64,000 bases of DNA from Aphrophora alni (GCA_963513935.1 OY740769.1:33941120-34005119), one strand, 5' to 3'. Positions 34,205 through 47,340 are shown, numbered from the stretch's first letter. Notes: generated by a model from the sequence alone, not told the origin. Numbers and translations: made by a program.

Positions 34205-37200
34205 ATGTAAAAAGAAGATTATTTAAAATTAATTTTCATTTTTATATTAGTGATGTAGGGTTAAATAAATTACTAAATCCCTTCGTTTGAACATTTGACC
34301 ATTGACCAGTAAGGGCAGTAGAGAGAATGAACACCAATTCCATATAAATATAATGAAACTTTTAAATTCGTTTGTATAGTTAACGCCAAAATAAATAACT
34401 CAGGATAGTGACGGCTTTCTTAAAATATGCCACAAAGGATGATGTAAAAGACTTGACTATTTCAGTTATTAATCGGAATATATTTATTTTTGGAATGTTT
34501 TGTAAACTGAACATCTTTTGTATTATTACCACACCCACCATTAGAAAGTCCTGTTTTGGTTCCTTGACTGCAGGCATAGTCACAGAAATCCATTGAAGAC
34601 ATTGCATCAGAAAGTTCTATGTTTGCCTACTCTCTCCACGACCAACGTGAAAAGCGATATAGGTTATGGTTTTCACGCAATTCTACACCATTGAATGTCC
34701 TTGCAAATCACCAACTGAGTGTTTGTATGATGTCATTTTCTCATCTGTGTAATAAGCCCTATTTAAGGGTGGCCTAGATCGATTGGTAAGATATTTTTAG
34801 GTTTTGTTTGAAATCTTTTGATCGTTGCACGGTTGAAATTGTTGACAATGTGGTTGAATTAGGGTTTCTTCTTAGAAAACCTCTAATTGATAAAAAAAAG
34901 ACAATTTTGTGAACAATAAATGCACAGGCCAACAAACATTTTTTGGATAAAAAAGGTGAAGATAATTTAAAACCTGTAGATACAAAATGTATACTTGAGG
35001 TTCAGTTATTTAAACCATTAAGTACAAACACACCAATTTTACTTTCAGTCTCAACAGTCCTAGATCTATGTTTCAAGATTCATAAAAATTGGACCATTAA
35101 TACATTTCCTTAGGTTTGGCCCACATTCCTTAAACAAATCATACAATAGAACACCCATCCAGAACCAAATTCCAAAATGTTACTAATTTTCAACGGTTAT
35201 AATCCGTTTTCCCTCAGATTTATTTTCAAAACCCTCCAAAATCTAATTATTCCGATACCTAACGTTAAATTTAAATATTTTGTGTTTGCCTTAAAGGATA
35301 TAGAATTATTTATTTGTTTGGACAATGGTCAGCTTTCTTTCTAAATTATTTGCGAACTTGTACGGCTTGATCTAAATCCAACAGCATCTAATACATTAAC
35401 ACTTGTCTTGCTGTTTTACGTGTTTCCCATGGTCTTGCTGTGAATGAATCTACCTGTTTTGATCCTACATCTTCACATTTTACAAACAAATTTTAAGAAT
35501 AACTTACACCAGCATCTTTTAGGTCAGCCTCTCCTTTTTTACTTTTTGATCCGTAATTATTTACTTAGAATTTTTGAAGAAATAGTGACAACTTTTCTTT
35601 TCTTTTTTTTTAAATTTTAGTTTTCTGCATGGGCATGTGAGAAAGATAGTGCAACGTCCGTTTCGTTTATTTACATTGCAACAAAAATTGAATTTATATG
35701 TCTAAAACTTACATAATTTATGAAAGTATTTTAAACATAACGAAAATATCAATTCTTATTTCACCCTTCACCAATAATTATTATTATTTTTGTTTATCAG
35801 TTCTTAATGACATTGCTTGTAATATCTAACTTTTTCATTTGTGCATTATTTTTATCCCTCGCTAATAAAACCCACTGAAGAGATTTGGTTTTATATCTAA
35901 TTATTTTATAAGATACTCCTCAATATCAAACTTGAATTACTTACTTCGAATAATAATGTGTGATAAATATACCAACGATTGAGGGATTAACAGAAATCAT
36001 TTCAATAATGGGTAACAAATTATCTGAAAAGTCAAGAAATCGAAAACCTCATTTTCAACCCATTGCTAAACATTCCTTATTTATAATAGGAAAACAAGTT
36101 AGTGAATATATGAGCGGAACACCAAATTTTGTTCAGATTGGATATTTATATTTTTATTAATTGATGATTCCCTTAACCATAATTAAAGGAAAAATAATAA
36201 CTTGAAGGGTATTAAAGAATTAAATCGAATAATAATAATTATGAATTTAGTTATTGTTCCTGGAATTGTGATTGTGCTGGGGAAATCACCAATTTATATT
36301 TTGAGGTTTTACAGGAGTGCAAATTGAACCTTGTAAATTCTCCTTTGTAATGATCACCCCATAAATAAATGTTTTTTATGCGTATATATATATTTTAATG
36401 ATCACACTTATTATGTTCTGGAGGACCTGAAATATTCTGGTACCCTTGTGAACTGTAAACATACTGTATACATAAATAGATATGTGCATTATTAATCATA
36501 TATTGACTGGCCAAAATGTTCATGAATTTTTAAATAACTTAAGATAATAAACTGGCGTATGAGGTAAATTTATTCCGTCAGTATAAATTGGGTTTTTGAG
36601 ATGGTGACTGAAATAATTTTAACATATGCAAAAAGATTTAATCTGACATTTGTCACCATTTGTGTATATAAATAGTAATACACGTTTCGAGAGTATAAAT
36701 CCACTCCTGTTATCAAGCGTTAAGTTTTATATACACAAGTGATGGACAATATCCACTTAAACCATATCAATAATAGATCCATCATTGACAAATGACTTTA
36801 ATACCATATGAGCTATATCTTATTTTGAAGGTCGTTTCATAGAAAAAGAGACTAAGCAATATAGAGATGGTGCGCAAAAATAAAATGATTCTAAATTCCT
36901 ACTTTTTTTGCCTACAAAAATAAGATAGATACAAAATAAGTAACAATTTCTTTGGAGTATTTTGATCAAAACTAAACTTGGAAATTACTTTTAAATATTG
37001 AGGACGTGCTTAAAATGTGTATAACTTATGTTTTGGTATTTTTTTTTAAATAAAATATTACAAATTAATTCTAGGTTCATCACCAATAATCGTTTTAGGA
37101 AATGGCGATGAGAGTATTTACATTATTCAAATGAAGGGAACTTCTTTGTTAAAGGGGTTTGGGTTGGGTCTTTTCCAGAAAATAAGGTGCTTTGAGAAAT

Positions 37201-37838
37201 AATCTCCGTTTTATTAGATAGTATAACATTTAGTTCACATTTTAAAATGCATTACAAAAGGGAAAACAAATCACGTTCACATATTTTTGGTATACTCTTT
37301 GTTTTGAAATGTTACTTTTGACATTTTAAATTATAATTTCTTTGATTTCAAAGTCTCTTTAATAATTTTCTGTAATCAAAACTGAAATAAGGTGGCTCAT
37401 TTTGTATTGGTGCAAGATATTATCGTTATTTTGTAAAGTTTATTTGTGAATAGAGGTTTATATTTTGTGGAATCAACTCCTAAAAACCCTATTGTGAGAG
37501 GTGAATTACTTTTCGTCATGAAAAATATATATACATAAATACAATCATATGCTTATACATACATACTTCTAGAAATACGCTTTCAGTTTTTGACAGATTC
37601 TCTAATAAAATATCCACCAAGTGAAAAAAAGGCTCAGATTTAAAAAGAAAAATGTGTGTATGAACAAATGAATTACATTTTATAATTCTGATTAAAATAA
37701 ACTGCCCTTTTCTGTTTGTTCGTTCATCTGAGGGTCATATTCTTCGAGAACTATTCAAACAATTTCAGTAAAACTCTGTAGTCAATTGTACACAAAAGTT
37801 CGAAATTGAAATAATTTTTGTGAATAACTTCAAACAGT
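34205..37838. other. Intergenic AT-rich stretch
   Basis: No gene recognised in 3.6 kb. Frames at 34,380-34,607 (-), 34,408-34,596 (+) and 35,960-36,160 (+) show no recognisable domains. T-runs lie near 35,600. Confidence 0.4.
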
Positions 37839-37842
37839 AATA

Positions 37843-37989
37843 CAGTATAACAAACACACAGAACACAATTCTCACAAAAAATACAGTTATAGTTTGATTG
37901 GTGTAGTTCGTGTATCACTTTGACGTTGAAACGCGTCTGATACTTAGGCGTATTTTTTGTGAGAATTGTGTTCTGTGTTTGTTATACTG
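37843..37989. mobile_element. 147 bp MITE with ~41 bp terminal inverted repeats
   Basis: The left end CAGTATAACAAACACACAGA (37,843) and the right end (reverse complement CAGTATAACAAACACAGAAC, ending 37,989) are near-perfect inverted repeats through ACACAATTCTCACAAAAAAT, differing by a 2-base AC insertion. TA flanks both sides (37,841-37,842 and 37,990-37,991). CAGT ends with TA duplications are typical of Tc1/mariner MITEs. The 65-base centre contains TTGACGTTGAAACGCGTCTG (about 37,920-37,939). Confidence 0.88.
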
Positions 37990-38409
37990 TATAATTTTTC
38001 TCATAAGTCAAGCTCAACATTTAATATATTCAAACAGTTAATCTCGTAATAACCTTCTCTTACTCATGTTATACAGATTAATATTCTACATCTAAAAATA
38101 ATAATAGTGTTAACATAACTTGAATAATAATAGTGTTAAATAACATCTAGGACAGAGAATATGGCGTTATCAGTAATAAAACATTACTCTTTAACTGTTA
38201 ACTTGTAAATAAGATCAAAATTAATCGCAATAATTGTAGGATTTGAAGACCATCTATGAGGAAGCACGATGTCTATTTCATTAACGTTTCATTCCATATC
38301 TATTTTACTTTTTACGATATTGGAAAATAAAAATGGTTTTGTGACCTCCTAAGTTTAGAAAAAATATTTTGTTGAATTGATGTCCGTTTGTGTAATTCTT
38401 TCTACTTCA

Positions 38410-38625
38410 TGCTTTGGCCTTCAACCTAAACAGGTGGTCAATTTTTATCAAATTGGGTATCATATCCGGTAGTTTTTTTAAAATTTTTTTAATAAAACAT
38501 AATTTGGGAGAAGCTGTCATAAGAAGGAAACACAATTTCACGATTATAATAACATTTTTCTCAATTGAAGCTCTTAAGGATCCAACGTATTCCAACGTTT
38601 ACCAAATCATTTCTTCCTGTCATAA
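38410..38625 (-). repeat. Family R copy
   Basis: On the + strand the order is: CAATTTTTATCAAATTGGGT, AACATAATTTGGGAGAAGCT, GTCATAAGAAGGAAACACAA, TTTCACGATTATAATAAC, then AAGGATCCAACGTATTCCAA. This matches the copy at 46.9-47.1 kb block by block and explains the overlapping frames on both strands. Confidence 0.6.
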
Positions 38626-38629
38626 ATTC

Positions 38630-39560
38630 TAAAGACTGACTCACCCAATTATGGTTAAATTTTGTTGACAATTAATGATCCAAATTATTTTGCCAAATGA
38701 CAAGTAAAAAGAGAATTGGTTTGGTTTGTGAATAATTATAGAAAAAAAGCGCAGTTACTGGATTCATTGGTTTGTTAAGGATGAGTTTATCGCACAAGTC
38801 AACATTAAATAATTTTTTATATAAAAAAAATAAATAAATGTGGTCCAACAATAACAAATTTCCCATGAGACATAGGCCTACAGTACAAGATGAAAAACGT
38901 TAACAAAATACATTTTCTTTTTCTCAAGTAAAGACATTTTTAGATAAACGACGACAATATTTGACAAATATATAAGTAGTCTACTTGTTCTATTTAGGCC
39001 TACTACTGTTTTGAAAGACACAATAAAAATTATACTTAAAGATATTTTTCATCTATATAATATATTGATAAAGATATTCATCTATATTGATATTTTTCAT
39101 TATATATTTTATGATGTGAACAGTTGTCTATTTTATTATTAAGCATATAAGATTGTAAAATTTTTCCTGTTAAAATTATGTATAAAAGAGGGTCAAATAA
39201 ATAAATTTTCATTTCATTTTCATATTTATATAACATAAATTCAAATATTTTATCACAGTATTGTGTGACAATATAGCATGACATAATAATAACACAACTA
39301 TTACTTTAGAGGAAACAAGAAACAAGTATAAAAATAACAGTATGACTGTCAATGTAAATTGCATTTGTGCCGACGTAGTCAACACGTCAATTGTTACTAA
39401 TTTTCTATTAAAATCCCCTTCTTTAAATAATTACAATATTTCCTCGTTGTGAGAACTCTAGTATACATATACCGGCGTTAGCATATGTTAAGCTTATTGA
39501 GATCAATAGGTTGGAAGGAGTAACGTCCACGAAAACATTGAACAAGTTGCGTCAGCCAGT
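38630..39560. other. Intergenic AT-rich stretch upstream of the ChaC gene
   Basis: No exon recognised. Frames at 38,672-38,866 and 39,078-39,284 (-) show no protein features. Confidence 0.4.
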
Positions 39561-39564
39561 CAAA

Positions 39565-39733
39565 CTCTCTATCTACAACTCTGCTTTGCCTGTTCTGTTA
39601 CGATCAGATTGTGTGAGGGTCCGCTAGTGGCGCGTGTGCGGCGTAACAGCTGTTAATATCTTGTGTGCCAAAGTTGTAAGTTCTTTTTTTAGTGAACCGC
39701 GACGAGACTGGAGTTGAAGTATTGTTCGTTAAA
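39565..39733 (+). promoter_or_regulatory. Probable promoter and 5' UTR of the ChaC gene
   Basis: The sequence becomes clearly GC-richer and CpG-containing (GGTCCGCTAGTGGCGCGTGT near 39,618) just upstream of the coding start. TCAGATT at about 39,604 resembles an insect initiator. An in-frame stop (TAA, 39,677-39,679) lies upstream of the start codon. GTAAGT at 39,675 and TTTTTTTAG ending at about 39,692 could also be splice signals of an alternative leader exon. The transcription start cannot be fixed from sequence. Confidence 0.45.
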
Positions 39734-39886
39734 ATGGAACATCAAACTTCGTTGTGGGTTTTTGGATACGGTTCCTTGTGCTGGCATCCTGGATTCGATT
39801 TTGAAGATTCTGCAACTGGATACGTTAAAGGATTTGCAAGAAAATTTTGGCAAGGAAATACAACACATAGAGGAGTGGAAGGAAAA
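39734..39886 (+). CDS. ChaC: ChaC-type glutathione-specific gamma-glutamylcyclotransferase, exon 1
   Basis: This exon encodes residues 1-51 of a cytosolic enzyme family that cleaves glutathione to 5-oxoproline and cysteinylglycine. The family hallmark appears at once: [15 protein letters not shown], with the substrate-binding GYGSL loop at residues 11-15, then [14 protein letters not shown] (38-51), both highly conserved in animal ChaC proteins. The ATG at 39,734 has a strong context (AAAATGG). A GTG-led extension upstream is ignored because eukaryotes do not normally use GTG and a stop lies at 39,677. The exon ends in phase 0 at AAA|GTAAGT. The catalytic glutamate lies in the second half of the family and is not in this exon. 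Typical family length is about 180-220 residues. Confidence 0.93.
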
Positions 39887-42800
39887 GTAAGTAGAAGTTT
39901 CCATTTTATTTTAAAGTTGTATTAAAATTAATAAGTATTATCAAGTTAATTAAAGTTTCGTTTTGTAAAAAAAAAAAAAATTAACTAGCCTTGTAAACAC
40001 AAAGTTAAATCACAAATAAAATTTTACTATCCATTATACATTATTATTATTACTTATCTCCTGTGAAAAACATTGTTATTTCATCGAAGCTTGATTGGTA
40101 ATAATTAATCAACTTAATTAAAAAAGTAACTGTCAGGTACTTTTTAGGCCTAAAAGTTGACCATTAATGATTTTTGTACCAATTTATTTGTTTTTTCCCA
40201 TCTCAAATGTTTTGATATTGTAATTTTGCATATATTGTTCCATATTTTTGTTTTATTGAATTTATAGGAAGATTATAATTTATTTGTGATGAGTAAAAAT
40301 TGGTAAAAATAGTGTAGTACCGGTACATATTAAAAAACAAAATTTACTTTTTTTAATTGAATTATTACTTATTTAAGGTACAATATACCAATTTAAAGTA
40401 CCCTCCAAGGTACAATTATAGCTAAACAGATGAAAGGGATAGTTTTATACATAATAGAACAACAAAATGTTCAGGTTTTGAACATCATCCATTTAAAAAC
40501 AAACTTTTCAAAACATGTAGGTTTCAATACTTCTAAATAATTTAGGTTATTATTCTAATCTATTACGAAAATAAAACAAGTATCTTGTAAATAATTTACC
40601 ACACCAAAAACCAAACATTATTTAAGTTTAAACAATCATAATTTCTCTAAAATAGTGGAAATGGTTTTTATTGACCTGTTGTTAGTGTCAACCACACGTG
40701 GCTTTCGGCTTCCAAGGGGTGGGGGAAGGTTGTTATGGTAACTGTTGTTTTGGCAACATCTAAACCAAATTTATGAACATTTAATGTAATATGAACAATT
40801 GTTTATAATCTATTAATAATATTTCATGTTTTAAAATATAATCTATTAACATGTTCTACTAATATACTGTTAAACCGGTCCCTAACCAAGTGAAGAAACC
40901 TAACATAACACTAACCTAACCTAACTTTATGATCTCTATCATTGAATATCCAAACCCGAAACTATGGAATGCTCCACTGATCCTAAGCATAGGAGCAATT
41001 AGGGCACCTTCTTTTACTTGCTAAAAAAATCTCTATAGGTCATAATTTTGTTTCCATTTTCAATGTAGGGTTTAGTTTCATAAATCTTCGAACATATGTG
41101 TTAATCAGAAACATCGGTTAGTAAATTTTAAACTGGAAAGTGTTCAAATGTTCAGAATGTAGACGCAACATTAGTTCTATTTTAGTCAAATTTAACAGGC
41201 AAACTAGATTTTACAAATTGTGGAATTCGTAAATGGCGACGGTAGGGAAAGGTATTTCGGTAGTCCTTCCTACATGAACCACAATCCTTTGGCGAACTGA
41301 ATAAATTAATTCCAAGGCCAAGGTCGATAAATAATACTAAAACACCAAAATCAAATTAGCGTTTTATCATGAGCGAAATGAACCAACTTTTAAAACTAAA
41401 ATTATGGTTACCTGTGACACCATTCATTCCCAAGTATTTGATTACAAACAAATTACCCTGCCCTTTCCGGTTTTCATTATCTAGTGCTTTCATAATATCT
41501 TTAAAATATCTTATCTATTACGGCTGACGATTGCAAATATAGTACTCGTGACCAGCTGTTTATTAGTTAGATGTTCAATAAAAGAGACTTTAAAACTACA
41601 AAAACTAAGCTTCATTGACATTGTAATTGGTTATTATATAATTTAATGTTTCATTTTATTTGTCGCAAAAGCTTAATCTATTTTTCTCTAGAGAGAAACA
41701 TAACCTAAAATTTGGTTAGAAGATATGAACAAGTGATAACGTAACCATGAAATGACACGTGACTAACCGCCCCGCCTCTTCCTTGCCTTGTTATCACTAA
41801 GCAAAGACCAAAGCATTACAAGTAGGCCTGCAAGTTTTGCTTCTGTTCTTCAAATTCAGACAGAAGTCAACATTGAGATCAACAACACTTTTGAGTTTTT
41901 GCCACTCATTGGCAACTTTGCATATTTAAATAACAACTACCATAATTTAATAACATAAAAACTTTTAACAATGGATGACCTTGATGTGTCTAAAGTGAAC
42001 ACGTTATCATCACGGTGCAAAATACACTTGTATTCTTTCGTAAAAGAACAATAGCCTAATTTTTCATATAATCAATATTTAAGCTTTTATGATGATTGTC
42101 TTTGGTCATTAACTTGTAAATTTTGTATTTTAAATGTCGATTATAGCTTAATAGCGCTAGCTTATTTCTTTAATACCAATATAATTATGAAATTTACGTT
42201 CACAGACAATTTATTTATAATGTCGCTAAACGTAGGTTACAGATTAACCAAACTTTCTAAGATCAGCAAACACTAAATGTTCCGACGAAGAACATACTGA
42301 AAATAAAGATTGTTTAAAACAAAATTATTAAAAATTTTCTTTTTTCATAGGGAGAAAAAGAGTTATATGTACTTTTGATATGTTGTTATCCCCTTTACTA
42401 AAAAAAAAAATCTAAATTTGTTTGTAAATTAAAACTGATTTCTAAGCAACAGTTTGACTGCTTTCTTTCAAAGTAGCAGTTGGGAATCATTGTATTTGTA
42501 TATTGTAATTCATTTAAGCAAGTCGAGGATTTGATTAAAGTAGTAAGAAAAAAAGATTACTTTGACAAGTATAATTTAACGAAGTGCTTTTATCGCAACA
42601 ATTTTTTTTCTTAGAACATCGTAAAGGCAAAAAAGAGCAGATTTTAAGCAAATCATAATTTTGATTGAGACAAAATATACCTATATACAAATCCTCATAC
42701 ACTGACAACAGAAGGCTTCATTCTTTCTCTAAAGGTCCCCTAAGAACAGGTCTAAAAACTCAACAGCGATTTTTTTGATCCATCACATGCATTACTCTAT

Positions 42801-43539
42801 TCTACATGTACGTGATAAAGAAAAAGCGTATTCCAGTAGAAACCCTCTTCAGTTCTGTTGATGTTTTCTGGCAGACAGTCATACGGTCAGACAGACGGAG
42901 AAATGTGGTCGTTAACTACATGATATTTGTAAACACAAACAACACTTGTTATTTTCGCAAAGCGGACATCACGTAAGTGCGTGCAATTTATTATCGAGGT
43001 CAACTCCTTCGGTTGTGTCTGTTCGCCTTGTCTTCAATGTTATCACTTGCATTTCTTTTATCGTGTCATTTCCTGACCATGAATTGTATTTTGAGGTCTT
43101 GCGTGTTGTTTTAAAGAACTAAAAAACAAAAACAAAAAATTTGAACAAATATTCCAATACACAAAATCAAATGGGTGACAAATATTTGCTCTTATATCTC
43201 ACTCAAATTGTCAGTTTTGTTTTACAAAATATCGATTTGTATTCATAGTAATTTGTCTTAAAAAGTTTGTTGGATTTTGTTCCAATTAGTACCTTTTTTA
43301 CTCCTAATTATCGTCGAAATATAATCAACGTCAGTCAAAATTTGGGTATATTTTGTCATAAAAAAACATTCAAATTTCTCAAATGTAACTCCTAATAACT
43401 CAAAAATTATTAGATGGCATGTTTAAAAAAATCGTTACAGGATTTATTGAGTAAAACTGAAAAAACCGTCTAAGCTCGAATTTAAAAGACATAATTTATC
43501 GAAATAAGCGTAATCAGATTTTAATAAAATTTTAGTTGC

Positions 43540-43930
43540 CATAATCGATTGTTTATATTTTTACTAATAACTTCCAAACCGGTATTTTTGGAGAGATGGC
43601 GATCAATACTATTTGTGGGTCTTTTGATCAAATTTCAACTTGAACAAAATTTAATCAAAATCGTTGACTTTGAGAAAATCGTAGTTTTATGTTGTTGTTT
43701 TTTATTGTTACCCCTACCCTACATTTTGTGTCATCGGGGAAAAAATCATCTCTAAATATGATCAAAGTAAGCCACCACACCAAATTTGATTAAAACCGGT
43801 TTACGCGTTTGGTCGTGACGCCAGATCGAGTGACAGACCATTTCTTGGACTTAGGGATATCACAAAGCGGATATACCGGCAAAAACCTAGATGTCAATGT
43901 TTCAATCCATTATATAACATTCTAAAACGT
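43540..43930 (+). repeat. Family R copy
   Basis: CCGGTATTTTTGGAGAGATG (reverse complement of the family core), then TTTAATCAAAATCG, TTTGAGAAAATCGTAG, AAATTTGATTAAAACCGGTT (about 43,779), GAGTGACAGACCATTTCTTG and GGACTTAGGGATATC. It carries both halves of the family, so it is close to full length. Confidence 0.65.
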
Positions 43931-44559
43931 AGGCCTATATGTGTGAAAGTAAAACTTGACATCCAATATACAACTTTTATGAAGTGTCACGCGACGTTAT
44001 TAAAACATGTTTACCAACCTTTAAATTAAAAATGGAGGTCAAAAGGATATGAAAATAAACACAAACTACACTATTACAATTTTCGTAATTGAAAAGTCAA
44101 CTCCTTTTCCCATCAACTATTTTAATAGCTTTCCCAATCTAATCTTTAAAAAAAAAAAACGATTTTTGAACTTGTCACAATCTCTTCTCGTTAATTCCGC
44201 ATGGTTAACCTCCATTGACATCAAACTAAAAATACATTTTGTATATAAAAAAAAAAACGAACGTCTGGCGTCAGATTGGAGCATTGCGTCGGTGATATAG
44301 ACATAACTCAGGCTGTGAAGAAGCGGCAGACAATGTGCGAATAAAAATACATTCAAGGTTATAAGCATAGAGGCAAGTTAAGTGCCAATTTGGGCGTCTG
44401 ATCAGAACGTGGTGTGATGTTAGTTTATATACAATAAAGACTGTTTTGTTAATAATTTATTCTTTAAATTATTTGTACCGGACTAGATTGTTACTCGATT
44501 TCAAAATGGTTGACTTTATAACGTTTTAGTACCTACAGTTTGATTTTAAAAACGTCTTA

Positions 44560-44970
44560 CATTATGACAACAAATATTAAAAGAATAATCCATTATACGT
44601 GCAAAATATTTGACTTCTAAGTTCATTTTGAGAATAAATTTGACTTGGCCAAATTGAATTATATTTTGCATCCCCAAAGGGACGCAATTTGACATGGTTC
44701 ATTGACCGTTTTTTAACACCACCGATGTTATGACACTTCAACGGCGTGACATGCCAGGAGATGAATTTTAGTACTACCTGGTTTATAGTAATTCCAAGCA
44801 ACTCTCACAGCCCGATCTGTTACTCCCTCAATTATCGGTTAGAGGCGACATCCGTTCTAGTGTCACTCCGGGCAAATATTACTCCATGCCAGTGTTCAAA
44901 CCCAAATTTGTACGATATATTTCGGCTTTCCTCTTCTAAGATTTCCTTGAGGATTATTACCTTCTAAGTG
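44560..44970. other. Unassigned GC-richer stretch inside intron 1
   Basis: The segment 44,640-44,900 is less AT-rich than its surroundings and is open on both strands (a 74-codon frame at 44,577-44,801 on -, a 73-codon frame at 44,746-44,967 on +). I recognise neither. It could be a decayed gene or mobile element. Confidence 0.25.
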
Positions 44971-45999
44971 TATGTCCTAGTCGCTGATTTATATTTTTCT
45001 TAAATTATTTTTTCATAGGAAGCACACTTTTTCTTTGTAGTCTAAACATTGACAAGATAACTGTTAATATTTCTACTTAATATTTATGTCACAATGGCTT
45101 TGGACAAGTTTGGAATCATACAAATAATATCTAATCAAAATCGCAAACTTTTAAAGTGAAAATTTAATCAATAACTTTAATTACTTGATACTAATTAGGT
45201 TCTGTTGAAAGTTTTTACCATTTTAAAATGTGGACACGAATTTGTCAATTTTTTTATCACTTTGAAAATTATATTTTCAAAATGGCAGCAACAGTAGGTT
45301 TTTGAGTTAGTGTTTGAAATAAATTGAGTCGGCCTACTTCGTCTTTTGACAGTAAAAAAAATATCAAATTTTTGGAGCCCTGAAAAATCCTGGTGAAGGA
45401 TTAACATAAAATATACGTTATTGGCTTTAACAGCTTCGGGTAGGTTAAACATCCACCAACACTCTCAAGGCACATCAATTTGTATGTTAAGTAATGCCAA
45501 CCCGTCAAACTTGTTTTTGTTTTAAAATTCTTAAACTGAGAATACAACTCGATGTTTGGCGTGAGTGTTTGTTATTTGCAAACTTCACAATGACGTAGAG
45601 TGTGCGTCGTTGTGGTGTTTACCTACGTTAAATTTAATTGAAGTGTGTTGGTCCTAGCTTAATGTAGTTCGAGTTATATATAAGCAAGTTAGTTATGGTG
45701 GTTTGGTAAATTTAATAAGACAAATTTTAACTATTGCGGTGACCCATATGGAAACTGATATCCTAGGGTAAGAAATATGGACTGATCCAGTCTATAAGAT
45801 TAATTAGGCACCACATTTCTTTCATTTTGTATATTACAGTCTGAATGTATGTGTGATGCTTTATAGTAGGTTTCACATACAGTTTAAAATGCATTGTGTT
45901 TCAGCTCTAATAGGAAAGTACTTTTGGCGGGAAGAAAAAAAACATTTCGTTTGTTTCCTTAGAGTCCCGAATTTAGAAAATCGTTTTTTTATGACTTTC

Positions 46000-46240
46000 C
46001 CCGAATATATGAGTTTTCTAAAAATGAAAAATGTCCAGAGATATGGTCAAAATATACTCACGTACCAAAATTTGATTAAAATTGATCCACGTTTACGGAC
46101 TATACATCACTGAATGTACGACAGACAGATGCCATTTCAAACATCACGTTTTTGGACTTAGGGGATTTCAAAACTGAAATATCCGCAAAAACTTGACATC
46201 CAGTTTTTAGACTTATCACATAACTATCTGTGTAGTACGT
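46000..46240 (+). repeat. Family R copy, terminal half
   Basis: AAAATTTGATTAAAATTGAT (about 46,067), ACGACAGACAGATGCCATTT (about 46,118), TTTTTGGACTTAGGGGATTT, CTGAAATATCCGCAAAAACT, CTGTGTAGTACGTTGTGAG. This is one of the best-preserved terminal modules. Confidence 0.65.
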
Positions 46241-46829
46241 TGTGAGAAAATAATAAGTGACGGAGTTTAAACTATATTTACCTATATTTCTCGAAAATGG
46301 TATAAATATCAGCAATCTGATTTCCAAGCATCTCGGATTCTTACGGACTTGTTGACTGATGAATACAGCTAATGGAGTAGACCTACAAATTTATTGGACT
46401 CGTGCATACCACAAACTGTAGCTTAACATTAAAAATATCCAACGTGATAAGAGATTACCAGTTTGTAAATTTAATGTTGGACTTATATGGCTTACATATC
46501 CAAGAGATAATATTATTATATATTCAATTATAATTATCTAAAGTAAATGTTGATTTTGATAACTCCATTTAATGTATAGTTTTTTTTAAACGATAAAATG
46601 CATTGAGTAATAATATAAGATAAGATTTATTTATCATTTTGTTGTAAATAGCCATGTGATTCATAGCGTCTTATTGATAAAAATTAAAATTAATTTTGAA
46701 GTAATACATTACATCAACTGTTACCAAGATTCTACTTCCGAAGTCGATGAGCAATTTTTACTTTCTCAAATATAAGTAGTGTAGAGAAAATTAGGTAATT
46801 AGTCCAGTTTTTTATTGAAATATAGGTTT

Positions 46830-47140
46830 TGAGACCCCTATTGGAATGATATCCGTTGTCTCTCTGATGTATTTTAAGCAAAATTGTTATGTGGGCGTGT
46901 TTTGGTCATCTCTCGGGGTGTTTTATTCCCATTTTCTTTATAACTACAAATTTGAGGTAGCTGCCATAAGAAAACAGCACAAAATTACGAATTTTGTCAA
47001 AATCGGCTAAACGATTTTGATGGAATTTTACTCAAGTGTGATTTCTAAGGACCTAAACCAAACGTATTCGTTACCATCTCTCCACAAAAGGTTGTTCCTG
47101 TGTTATAGATAAATAATGACAACAAAAAAATGGACATGGT
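46830..47140 (-). repeat. Family R copy, core half
   Basis: On the + strand: AACTACAAATTTGAGGTAGC, TGCCATAAGAAAACAGCAC, AAAATCGGCTAAACGATTTT, CAAGTGTGATTTCTAAGGAC, AACGTATTCGTTACCATCTC (about 47,064). It ends about 160 bases before the ChaC micro-exon. Confidence 0.65.
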
Positions 47141-47304
47141 GTTGATATAAAAGACGTAATTTCTCCATAAAAAAAAGGTCTCGAACAAACATTTATGAAT
47201 TATTTTGTGCACAATTAAATCAGCTAAGAGGGTAAAAATACTTCAAAAAAATAAAATACATGATTCAGTTTGAAATATTTAATTTAATTTTATTTTTGTT
47301 ACAG

Positions 47305-47340
47305 CCTGGAAGAGTAGTGACGCTGATAGAAGAAAAAGAC
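47305..47340 (+). CDS. ChaC: ChaC gamma-glutamylcyclotransferase, micro-exon 2
   Basis: Thirty-six bases, phase 0 at both ends, encoding PGRVVTLIEEKD (residues 52-63). In animal ChaC proteins the THRG..K segment is followed directly by PGRVVTLVED, so this is the exact continuation of exon 1. The acceptor TTTTTGTTACAG precedes it and the donor GTGAGT follows at 47,341. The next expected sequence in the family is a GxxxGxAY-like segment. I could not find it before the end of the window, so the remaining exons are expected beyond 64,000. Confidence 0.9.

Larger units (their letters stand above)
39887..47304 (+). other. ChaC: ChaC intron 1 (7.4 kb)
   Basis: Donor GTAAGT, acceptor TTGTTACAG. Inside are AT-rich sequence, family R copies (listed separately), short AACCTAAC runs near 40,910, and unassigned GC-richer patches (about 40,680-40,740 and 44,640-44,900). 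No internal coding exon was recognised. Confidence 0.85.

Noticed and set aside
39692..39733. Upstream in-frame extension of the ChaC gene beginning with GTG
   Set aside because: A GTG start is not expected in an animal nuclear gene. The ATG at 39,734 has a strong context and gives the usual ChaC N-terminus.
40880..40940. AACCTAAC repeats considered as interstitial telomere sequence
   Set aside because: Only two or three short units are present, as is common in insect intergenic DNA. No TTAGG array is seen.
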